This document shows, one piece after another, positions 6,722-13,206 of a stretch of DNA of 17,514 nt (positions are counted from its first letter, which is position 1; every line of letters starts with the position of its first letter). The position numbers and the translations under genes were made by a program. The notes beneath the pieces were generated by a model, which ran no database searches, had not been told where the DNA came from, and saw only the letters and a list, made by a program, of their open reading frames with translations. The stretch is from Phosphoribacter sp044220725. GTDB lineage: Bacteria; Actinomycetota; Actinomycetes; Actinomycetales; Dermatophilaceae. The DNA lies in assembly GCA_044220725.1 (NCBI GenBank), contig JBGAQN010000050.1, forward strand, positions 1 through 17,514. The letters run 5' to 3'.

Positions 6722-7549
6722 ATGTGGACCCTGACCGGCTTCGCCGACGAGATTGCCGACGACTTCGGCGAGCAGCTGGACCTGTTGGACAGCCTCGGCA
6801 TCCGGCATGTCGAGTTGCGCAGCGCGTGGGGGGTCAAGGTCCTGGACCTCGACGACAAGCAACTCGGCGAAGCCAAGGCCAGGCTCGATGCCGCTGGGGT
6901 CACCGTGTCGTCGGTCGGCTCGCCGATGGGCAAGATCCTGGTGACCGACCCCTTCGAGCCACACCTGGCCCGGATGCGTCACGCCGTCCGGGTCGCCGAG
7001 CATTTCGAGACCCCGAACTGCCGGGTGTTCTCGTTCTTCATCCCCGAGGGCAGCGACCCGGACCGATTCCGTGCCGAGGTGCTCCGCCGGATGAGCGCCC
7101 TCGTCGAGATCGCCGAGGCCTCCGGGGTGACCCTGCTGCACGAGAACGAGAAGGACATCTACGGGGACATTCCGCGGCGCTGCGTCGACCTGGTCGAATC
7201 GGTCGGCTCACCGAACCTGCGGCTCATCCTGGACCCAGCCAACTACGTCCAGTGCGGAGTCCGGCCGGTCACCGAGGCGTATGCCGCGGTCCGGCCATAC
7301 ACGGCATACATCCACGTCAAAGACGCCCTTCTGGCGACCGGTGACGTTCGTCCCAGCGGGCAGGGCGACGGTCAAATCCCCGAGCTCCTTGCGGCCCTGG
7401 TTGCCGACGGTTACGACGGCTACTTCTCCATCGAACCCCACCTCGGACAGTTCGACGCCTTCGGCGGGCTGCGTGGCCCGGAACTGTGGAGCAGCGCCCA
7501 CAGCGCCTTCACCAGCATTCTGGCCGATCAGGGGATTGCGTGGTGTTGA
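6722..7549 (+). CDS. sugar phosphate isomerase/epimerase, TIM barrel (first of two)
   Basis: The 275-residue protein belongs to the xylose-isomerase-like TIM-barrel family (AP endonuclease 2 superfamily), whose members isomerise, epimerise or dehydrate sugars and inositols with a divalent metal. It starts MWTLTGFADEIADDF. The probable metal ligands are E141 in LLHENEKD, D171 in LILDPANYV, H198 in YIHVKD and E238 in FSIEPH. GGAGG at 6708-6712 is 9 nt before ATG 6722, which fixes the start. The stop is one base away from the ATG of the broken oxidoreductase gene, so translation is probably coupled. An inverted octamer pair (7279-7286 and 7302-7309) lies in the coding sequence. The neighbours suggest the substrate is a sugar or cyclitol that a Gfo/Idh/MocA enzyme oxidises. 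No transporter or kinase is in view to name it. Confidence 0.9.
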   Translation: MWTLTGFADEIADDFGEQLDLLDSLGIRHVELRSAWGVKVLDLDDKQLGEAKARLDAAGVTVSSVGSPMGKILVTDPFEPHLARMRHAVRVAEHFETPNCRVFSFFIPEGSDPDRFRAEVLRRMSALVEIAEASGVTLLHENEKDIYGDIPRRCVDLVESVGSPNLRLILDPANYVQCGVRPVTEAYAAVRPYTAYIHVKDALLATGDVRPSGQGDGQIPELLAALVADGYDGYFSIEPHLGQFDAFGGLRGPELWSSAHSAFTSILADQGIAWC

Positions 7550-7550
7550 G

Positions 7551-7930
7551 ATGACGAGGGCGGCGATCGTGGGGTGCGGCGACGTGTCGGTCGTGCATGC
7601 CGAGGCGCTGACCGCCGTCAGGAACGTCGACCTGGTCGCGGTCTGCGACACCGATCCCGGCCGGTTGGCCGCCGCCACGCGTTAACTGTGACCTGGCGCG
7701 ACGGGCGCGTCGAGCACACTCCCGAACGAGTGGCGTCATCGGCCGGGCGCACCTATTGGGGACTCTCCCATGAGGTGCTGATCCGGGACTTCTATGCCCG
7801 CCTGGACGACCCGGAGCCGTTCTGGATCGGTCCTGCCGAGGCGATGGCCTCACTGCGGATCCTCACCCAGATCTATCGACAGTCCGGCATCGGGCCGGCA
7901 CCTGAGGGAGATGGACGACATGGCACCTGA
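7551..7930 (+). pseudogene. Gfo/Idh/MocA oxidoreductase with large internal deletion
   Basis: The two ends of a Gfo/Idh/MocA NAD(P)-dependent dehydrogenase are present and its middle is missing. From ATG 7551 the frame reads MTRAAIVGCGDVSVVHAEAL, the Rossmann glycine motif, followed by VDLVAVCDTDPGRLAAATR, and stops at TAA 7683-7685. From about 7683 a different frame encodes TVTWRDGRVEHTPERVASS and a TYWGLSHEVLIRDFYARL stretch, ending in SLRILTQIYRQSG, the typical C-terminal end of the family, with a stop at 7928-7930. About 120 of the expected ~350 residues remain. The EKP motif and the catalytic histidine region are gone. The start is one base after the isomerase stop, and the C-terminal remnant overlaps the next gene by 11 bp. 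The original operon therefore probably had four tightly coupled genes. A sequence or assembly error is the main alternative. Confidence 0.8.
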
Positions 7931-9098
7931 ACAGTCCGACCACCCGGTCCGCATGGGCATCATCGGGTTGGGCGCCCAAGGCGGCATGTATGCCGGGTTC
8001 CTGCGCGAGGGACGAGTGCCCGGGATGAGCCTCGCCGCGGTCTGCGACATCGACGAGACCAAGGCTGCGGTCGCCGCGGAGTGGGGGGTGCCGTTCTTCA
8101 CCGACTACCGAGAGTTGCTCGACTCGGGGACGGTGGACGCCGTGGTGACAACGGTGCCTCACTACTTGCACCCCGAGATGGGAATCGCCGCCCTACGACA
8201 GGGAATCCACGCGTTGGTGGAGAAGCCGGCCGGGGTCTATACGCGCCAGGCCAGAGAGCTCATCGACGTCGCTGCAGCCACCCCCGACGTGACCTTCGCC
8301 ATCATGTTCAATCAGCGGACCAACCCGCTCTACCGGGATATCAGGACGCTGCTGGACAGCGGTGAACTGGGGGCCTTGCGGCATACCTCGTGGATCATCA
8401 CGACGTGGTGGCGACCACAGGGCTACTACGACCAGAGCGCATGGCGGGCGACGTGGGGCGGGGAAGGTGGTGGCGTGCTGGTCAACCAAGCACCGCACCA
8501 GCTCGACCTCTGGCAGTGGATGTGCGGTGTGCCCCGCAGCGTCGTCGCCAAGTGCGCCTTCGGGTTCCGTCGAGACATCGTTGTCGAAGACGAAGTCACG
8601 GCCCTGGTCGACTTCGGAGACGGCGCGACCGGCACCTTCATCACCTGCACCCATGACCTCGCCGGCACAGACCGACTCGAAATCCTCTGCGACCCAGGCA
8701 AGATCGTGGTCGACAATTCCCGGACCGTGACGATTACCCGGCTGGCTGCCCCCGAACGTGAGCTGTCGGCGAGGATGGACATGTCCGATGTCATGCGGCT
8801 GTTCTCCGGCCAGGCGGACCTGTCGGCGTTGCTGAACACGCAGACTCTGGACTACGGGTCCGCGTGGGGGCAGCAGCACTGCGACGTGTTGGCCAACTTC
8901 GCCGCGAACATCCGGGACGGCGAACCTCTAGTTGCCCCAGGCGCCGAGGGCATCCATGGGGTCCGGCTGGCCAACGCAATCCATCTGTCCGCGTGGTCGG
9001 GCCGGGAGGTCTCGATCACCGAGTTCGACGAGACGGCATACGAGCGGGAACTGCGCTCCAGAATCGCGGCCGAAGGCTTGTTCGAGAGGGTGATCTGA
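7920..9098 (+). CDS. Gfo/Idh/MocA-family NAD(P)-dependent oxidoreductase
   Basis: The 392-residue protein is an intact sugar or cyclitol dehydrogenase of the Gfo/Idh/MocA family. MGIIGLGAQGGMYAGF (12-27) is the Rossmann nucleotide site, AAVCDID the second strand end, and LVEKPAG (99-105) carries the family EKP motif. GGGVLVNQAPHQLDLWQWM (183-201) holds the presumed catalytic H193, with the usual lysine at 102. The C-terminal domain runs through VEDEVTALVDFGDGATGTF and ends at ERVI. ATG 7920 was chosen because GGGAG at 7906-7910 is 9 nt upstream. ATG 7911 would overlap that site. It overlaps the pseudogene remnant by 11 bp and is followed, one base after its stop, by the second isomerase. An intact paralogue next to a broken one raises the possibility that it took over the lost activity. 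Confidence 0.92.
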   Translation: MAPEQSDHPVRMGIIGLGAQGGMYAGFLREGRVPGMSLAAVCDIDETKAAVAAEWGVPFFTDYRELLDSGTVDAVVTTVPHYLHPEMGIAALRQGIHALVEKPAGVYTRQARELIDVAAATPDVTFAIMFNQRTNPLYRDIRTLLDSGELGALRHTSWIITTWWRPQGYYDQSAWRATWGGEGGGVLVNQAPHQLDLWQWMCGVPRSVVAKCAFGFRRDIVVEDEVTALVDFGDGATGTFITCTHDLAGTDRLEILCDPGKIVVDNSRTVTITRLAAPERELSARMDMSDVMRLFSGQADLSALLNTQTLDYGSAWGQQHCDVLANFAANIRDGEPLVAPGAEGIHGVRLANAIHLSAWSGREVSITEFDETAYERELRSRIAAEGLFERVI

Positions 9099-9099
9099 G

Positions 9100-9951
9100 A
9101 TGGCGGTGCTCGGCGTGCAGATGATGATGCTGCGCGAGACCGTGGCGCAGGAGGGCCTCTGGCCGGTGCTTGAGCGGGTTGCGGCGATGGACTACCACGC
9201 GGTTGAGATGTCGCAACTGCCGATGGATCCAGCCAACATCGCCGCCTTGGAGCGGGCCGGGCGTGAGCTCGGCATCCAGACCGCAGCGCTGTCGGCCGGC
9301 TTGATGTCCGGACCGACGACGACCGGCGACGCCCTCGACACCGACTTCGCCAAGATCGTGGCGGACTGCCACCGGTTGTCGTGCCGGTATGTGCGGATCG
9401 GCATGATGCCGTTCACGGCAATGGTGTCGGCGGCCGCGTGTGAAGCGTGGGCTGCGGATGTCGAGGCTGCCGCCCGGCGACTCGCCGCCGAGGGCATCAC
9501 GCTCTGCTACCACAACCATCACGTCGACTTCGCGCGCTTCGACGGCGAGCGGCTCTTCGACCTTGTCCGGCGGGTTGCCCCGAGCGTGCGCTTCGAGGTC
9601 GACCTGCATTGGGTGCAGCGTGGCGGGATCTCGCCCATCGACATGCTGCGCGAATACGCCGGGGTCATCGACCTCGTCCATGTCAAGGACTACCGGGTGG
9701 TCCCGCTCGATCCGGGTGCTCTGCACCTGCTGGAGGCCGGTGATCTTCCCGCCTTCATGCAGGCGTTCACCGGCACGACGATCCAGTTCGCCGAAGTCGG
9801 CTCGGGCAACATGAACTGGCCGGCCATCCTGCCGGAGGCCGAAGCGGCCGGGGCGGCATACGTGCTCGTCGAGCAGGACGACCTCTATGGCCGAGACCCC
9901 TTCGATTGCCTCGCCGACTCTCGCGCCTACTTGAGGTCGATCGGCTACTGA
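9100..9951 (+). CDS. sugar phosphate isomerase/epimerase, TIM barrel (second of two)
   Basis: This 283-residue TIM-barrel protein belongs to the same superfamily as the product of 6722-7549 but is only distantly similar. It starts MAVLGVQMMMLRETVAQEGL. YHNHHVDF (137-144) carries the typical NHH metal and substrate loop. D168 in FEVDLHWV, H194 in LVHVKDY and E258 in VLVEQDD complete the likely metal site. The YHNHHVDF/HVKDY pattern is close to IolE-like and keto-sugar-processing members, which often sit beside Gfo/Idh/MocA dehydrogenases. The exact reaction is not visible. ATG 9100 follows the dehydrogenase stop by one base, a coupled arrangement. It is the last gene of the operon. Its stop is only 29 bp from the convergent SDR gene, and no clear terminator fits in that gap. 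Confidence 0.9.
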   Translation: MAVLGVQMMMLRETVAQEGLWPVLERVAAMDYHAVEMSQLPMDPANIAALERAGRELGIQTAALSAGLMSGPTTTGDALDTDFAKIVADCHRLSCRYVRIGMMPFTAMVSAAACEAWAADVEAAARRLAAEGITLCYHNHHVDFARFDGERLFDLVRRVAPSVRFEVDLHWVQRGGISPIDMLREYAGVIDLVHVKDYRVVPLDPGALHLLEAGDLPAFMQAFTGTTIQFAEVGSGNMNWPAILPEAEAAGAAYVLVEQDDLYGRDPFDCLADSRAYLRSIGY

Positions 9952-9980
9952 GTCAGCGCGCCTCGGGTCGCGGGGCGAGC

Positions 9981-10721
9981 TCAGCGGGACGCATCGGCCA
10001 GGTATTCGGCGAAGGTAGGGGAGTCTGCCACGGCACCTTCCGGGGCCAGATGCCCGCCCTTCGCGTATGCCGCGAACGTCCTCCCCGGGATTCTCACCGG
10101 CACGATCGGGCGCACCCGCATGATGTGCGCCTGCCACTGTCGAGCCAATTCGGTGAACCGTTCGGTGCGGGGGCCGCTGAGGTCCGGCGCTCTCCCGGCG
10201 GGCTCACCGTCGACCAGGTCGACGAGTCGGCGAGCCACCACGGAGGTGTCGATCGGCTGGAGTGGAATGTCGGGCACGAACAACAACGGCGAGGGGCGCT
10301 GACTGCGCAGGATGGTGACGACCAGGTCGTGGAACTGGGTGGCGCGCTGGATGGTCAGGCCGAGCCCGCTCGCAGCGAGTTGGCGCTCGGCCTCGAGCTT
10401 GGCCTGGTAGTAGGGGAGCGGCACCCGATCTACCCCGACGATCGACATGAAGACGAAGTGGTGGACGCCCGCCTCGGCCGCAGCTTTGGAGAGGTTGGCC
10501 GCCGCTCGCACGTCGCGGGCCCCGCCGGAGGTGGCGAGATGCAGGACGGTGTGCACGCCGTCGAGCGCTCGCTTCAGGCCTTGACGACGCTCGAGGTCGC
10601 CCGTCGTGAGGCCTGGTCCGGTCCGCCTGCTGAGCACCCGGACGTCGTGTCCGGCTGTGGTCAACAGTGGCACTGTCGCCCGGCCGAGAGTGCCGGTGCC
10701 GCCCGTGACGAGAACCTCCAT
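9981..10721 (-). CDS. NAD(P)-binding SDR/NmrA-like protein
   Basis: The 246-residue product is an atypical short-chain dehydrogenase of the NmrA/complex-I-39-kDa-like type. MEVLVTGGTGTLGRATVPLL gives the N-terminal dinucleotide-binding motif TGGTGTLG (6-13). RVLSR follows as the second-strand end, then VLHLATSGG, FVFMSIVGVDRVPLPYYQAK with the YxxxK pair, and GLTIQRATQFHDLV. These features suit a sugar-nucleotide-epimerase-like or regulatory NAD(P)-binding fold. Catalysis is unproven and the substrate unknown. ATG 10721 is placed exactly 7 nt after TAAGGT, so the mRNA is probably leaderless. The longer open frame to 10949 overlaps lepA and is rejected. The gene is divergent from lepA (197 bp) and converges on the sugar operon. 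Confidence 0.88.
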   Translation of the reverse strand: MEVLVTGGTGTLGRATVPLLTTAGHDVRVLSRRTGPGLTTGDLERRQGLKRALDGVHTVLHLATSGGARDVRAAANLSKAAAEAGVHHFVFMSIVGVDRVPLPYYQAKLEAERQLAASGLGLTIQRATQFHDLVVTILRSQRPSPLLFVPDIPLQPIDTSVVARRLVDLVDGEPAGRAPDLSGPRTERFTELARQWQAHIMRVRPIVPVRIPGRTFAAYAKGGHLAPEGAVADSPTFAEYLADASR

Positions 10722-10728
10722 GTGGGTC

Positions 10729-10734
10729 ACCTTA
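10729..10734 (-). promoter_or_regulatory. leaderless -10 box of the SDR gene
   Basis: TAAGGT on the minus strand, 7 nt before ATG 10721. It is identical in sequence and spacing to the box before the phosphatase gene at 14857-14862. Confidence 0.6.
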
Positions 10735-10918
10735 GGCGAGCAGACTCCGAGCCCAGCCGAGCCCAGACGAGCTGTGAGGAGAGCGGCGCGCTGCGACCCG
10801 TCGCACGGCATACCGGAGTCTCGTGCCGGTGGCGTGGCTGTGGTGGGCCGCGCGGCGCCGCCATGGGAGACTGTCCCGAATCCGTTCGCCCCACCGATCT
10901 CGCGAGGAACGCCGCACC

Positions 10919-12772
10919 GTGTCACCCATGGCCCGCACCGGGTTGCCACCCCACGGCACGCCGCCGGACCGCATCCGCAACTTCTGCATCATCGCCCACA
11001 TCGACCACGGCAAATCGACGCTGGCCGACCGGATGCTGCAGTTGACGGGGATCGTCGACAGTCGGGCGATGCGGGCGCAGTACCTCGATCGGATGGACAT
11101 CGAGCGCGAGCGCGGGATCACCATCAAGAGCCAGGCCGTCCGGATGCCGTGGGAGTCCGACGGGGTCACCTATGCGCTCAACATGATCGACACCCCTGGG
11201 CACGTCGACTTCACCTATGAAGTGAGCCGTTCGCTGGCTGCCTGCGAAGGGGCGGTGTTGCTCGTCGACGCGGCACAGGGGATCGAGGCGCAGACGCTGG
11301 CGAATCTCTACCTCGCCATGGAGAACGACCTGGCGATCATTCCCGTGCTCAACAAGATCGACCTCCCAGCCGCGCAGCCGGAGAAGTATGCCGCGGAGCT
11401 GGCCGGCCTCATCGGTTGTGCTCCTGAGGAGTGCTTGTTGGTCTCTGGCAAAACGGGCGTGGGGGTCGAAGAGCTGCTCGATGTCATCGTCAAGCAGGTG
11501 CCGCATCCCGTCGGCGATCCCGCAGCCCCGGCGCGGGCGATGATCTTCGACTCGGTCTACGACACCTATCGGGGCGTTGTCACCTACGTCCGGGTCATCG
11601 ACGGCGACCTGAACCCTCGCGAGCGAATCCTCATGATGTCGACCAAGGCGACGCATGAGTTGTTGGAGATCGGGGTCTCTTCGCCGGAGCCGGAGCCGTC
11701 CAAGGGGCTGGGCGTCGGTGAGGTCGGCTACCTCATCACCGGAGTCAAGGATGTGCGCCAGAGCCGGGTCGGCGACACCGTCACCAATGCGAGCAAGCCG
11801 GCTCGCGAGTCGCTGGGTGGCTATCGAGATCCGAAGCCAATGGTGTTCTCCGGGCTCTATCCCATCGACGGGTCGGACTATCCCGACCTGCGCGACGCCC
11901 TGGACAAGCTCAAGCTCAACGACGCAGCGCTGGTCTATGAGCCCGAGACCTCGGCTGCGCTCGGCTTCGGGTTCCGATGTGGCTTCCTCGGGCTGCTGCA
12001 CTTGGAGATCGTTCGCGAGAGGTTGGAGCGGGAGTTCGGGCTGGATCTCATCTCGACGCAGCCCAACGTCGTCTATGAGGTCACGCTTGAGGACAAGCGG
12101 GTCATCACCGTGACCAACCCCAGCGAATACCCGGACGGCAAGATCTCTGAAGTGCGCGAGCCGGTCGTCCGAGCGACGATCCTTTCGCCGAGTGAGTTCA
12201 TCGGGGCGATCATGGAGCTGTGCCAGAGCAAGCGAGGCTCGCTGCGTGGCATGGACTACCTGTCCGAGGACCGCGTCGAGATGCGCTACACCTTGCCCTT
12301 GGCCGAGATCGTGTTCGACTTCTTCGACCAGTTGAAGTCGCGGACGCGAGGTTATGCGTCGCTGGACTACGAGGCGGACGGCGACCAAGTGGCCGACCTA
12401 GTCAAGGTCGACATTCTGCTGCAGGGCGAGCAGGTCGACGCCTTCTCGGCGATCGTCCACAAGGACCGGGCCTACGGCTACGGCGTGGAGATGGCTGGCA
12501 AGTTGCGCAAACTCATTCCGCGTCAGCAATTCGAGGTGCCGATCCAGGCGGCCATCGGCGCCCGGATCATCGCCCGCGAGACCATCCGCGCCATCCGCAA
12601 GGACGTGCTGGCCAAGTGCTATGGCGGTGACATCACCCGCAAGCGAAAGCTGTTGGAGAAGCAGAAGGAAGGCAAGAAGCGGATGAAGATGGTGGGCCGC
12701 GTCGAGGTCCCCCAGGAAGCCTTCATCGCCGCCCTGTCCAGCGAGCCCGTCGACCCCAAGAAGAAGCCCTAG
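10919..12772 (+). CDS. lepA: translation elongation factor 4 (LepA)
   Basis: EF4 is a ribosome-binding GTPase related to EF-G. The 617-residue length is normal for it. IIAHIDHGKSTLADRML holds the P-loop (G1, residues 26-33), RGITIK (65-70) G2, DTPGHVDF (91-98) G3, NKIDLPAA (145-152) G4 and VSGKTGVG (175-182) G5. The LepA-specific C-terminal segment KIDRKRKLLEKQ-like is present as GGDITRKRKLLEKQKEGKKRMKMVG. It carries the usual basic stretch followed by the VEVPQEAFIAAL end. GTG 10919 was chosen because GAGGAA at 10904-10909 is 9 nt upstream. ATG 10928 is possible but badly spaced. A GAGACT at about 10866-10871 could be the -10. LepA usually follows rpsT in this phylum, and here the sugar operon intervenes. 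The gene after lepA in many relatives (hemW) is not here. Confidence 0.97.
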   Translation: MSPMARTGLPPHGTPPDRIRNFCIIAHIDHGKSTLADRMLQLTGIVDSRAMRAQYLDRMDIERERGITIKSQAVRMPWESDGVTYALNMIDTPGHVDFTYEVSRSLAACEGAVLLVDAAQGIEAQTLANLYLAMENDLAIIPVLNKIDLPAAQPEKYAAELAGLIGCAPEECLLVSGKTGVGVEELLDVIVKQVPHPVGDPAAPARAMIFDSVYDTYRGVVTYVRVIDGDLNPRERILMMSTKATHELLEIGVSSPEPEPSKGLGVGEVGYLITGVKDVRQSRVGDTVTNASKPARESLGGYRDPKPMVFSGLYPIDGSDYPDLRDALDKLKLNDAALVYEPETSAALGFGFRCGFLGLLHLEIVRERLEREFGLDLISTQPNVVYEVTLEDKRVITVTNPSEYPDGKISEVREPVVRATILSPSEFIGAIMELCQSKRGSLRGMDYLSEDRVEMRYTLPLAEIVFDFFDQLKSRTRGYASLDYEADGDQVADLVKVDILLQGEQVDAFSAIVHKDRAYGYGVEMAGKLRKLIPRQQFEVPIQAAIGARIIARETIRAIRKDVLAKCYGGDITRKRKLLEKQKEGKKRMKMVGRVEVPQEAFIAALSSEPVDPKKKP

Positions 12773-12809
12773 CCGCTCTCAGCGCCTTGCCGCCGACGCG
12801 GTGTGCCTC

Positions 12810-12834
12810 GTCGTCGCCCATCGGCGTCGACGAC
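12810..12834 (+). terminator. weak hairpin downstream of lepA
   Basis: GTCGTCG (12810-12816) pairs with CGACGAC (12828-12834) around an 11-nt loop, 38 bp after the lepA stop. There is no T-run. The three palindromes that follow may do the same job better. Confidence 0.35.
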
Positions 12835-12863
12835 AGTCGGCGGTTAGCAGGGGTTGTCAGACC

Positions 12864-13026
12864 CTGAGGCACTGATCACCCGGAGTGGTCAACGCCTCAG
12901 TGCTTGCGCCAGTCGCGTGATTGAGACTGAGGCACTGATCACCCACAGTAATCAATGCCTCAGCTTTCGCGGACGCCTGAATCATCAGACTGAGGCGTTG
13001 ATCAGGGGGAGTGATCAGTGTCTCAG
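12864..13026. repeat. array of three 37-bp palindromes at a strict 63-bp period
   Basis: Imperfect palindromes lie at 12864-12900, 12927-12963 and 12990-13026, each 37 bp, separated by 26-bp spacers unrelated in sequence. Each is two inverted copies of a half-site with consensus CTGAGGCRYTGATCAC, so there are six half-sites. Units 1 and 2 agree at 32 of 37 positions, and unit 3 agrees with them at 27-28. Outer CTGAG/CTCAG and the inner TGATCA or TGRTCA cores are kept, and several changes in unit 3 leave G-T wobble pairs in the stem. The 63-bp period equals six turns of B-DNA and also 21 codons. The array sits between lepA and the XRE-type gene. Candidate roles are tandem hairpins, operators for a dimeric regulator, or a REP-like intergenic element. 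A CRISPR is unlikely. Confidence 0.9.
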
Positions 13027-13206
13027 CCGTCCGAACCCCCCTCTGGGCATCCCGGACCCGCCCTTCTCCCGTTTCGCGAAAGCGGGACCGCGGCTTGGCG
13101 CTCGTTCCGGGCAGCAGGAGGCGTCTCGACAAGGGCTGTCGGTGGTCATCTGGAGAATCGCGGAAGTCCAGAAGGTACGGGGGAAACCAGTCGGAAGGAG
13201 AGGACC
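13027..13206. other. intergenic stretch between the palindrome array and the XRE gene
   Basis: Nothing recognisable as a gene. An open frame from 13018 is continuous with the XRE gene, but its first ~60 residues are Pro/Ser/Arg-rich and resemble no domain. The stretch ends with AAGGAG at 13195-13200, the ribosome-binding site for GTG 13207. Confidence 0.4.

Noticed and set aside
6100..7344. 414-codon plus-strand frame over the PemK-like gene and the first isomerase
   Set aside because: It spans two genes of opposite direction, crosses their promoters and has no domain. The real frames have promoters, a ribosome-binding site and family motifs.
9016..10137. 373-codon minus-strand frame across the second isomerase and SDR 3' end
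   Set aside because: It is antisense to an intact TIM-barrel gene and shows no domain.
10922..12388. 488-codon open frame antisense to lepA
   Set aside because: It is a shadow of a fully conserved lepA and has no recognisable domain.
12864..13026. Three regularly spaced repeats taken as a CRISPR array
   Set aside because: The repeats differ from each other at 5-10 of 37 positions, there are only three, each is a full-length palindrome, and no cas gene is in the window.
13018..13206. Extended N-terminus of the XRE protein reaching into the palindrome array
   Set aside because: The extra residues are Pro/Ser/Arg-rich, while GTG 13207 has a strong ribosome-binding site and TTG 13252 a leaderless promoter.
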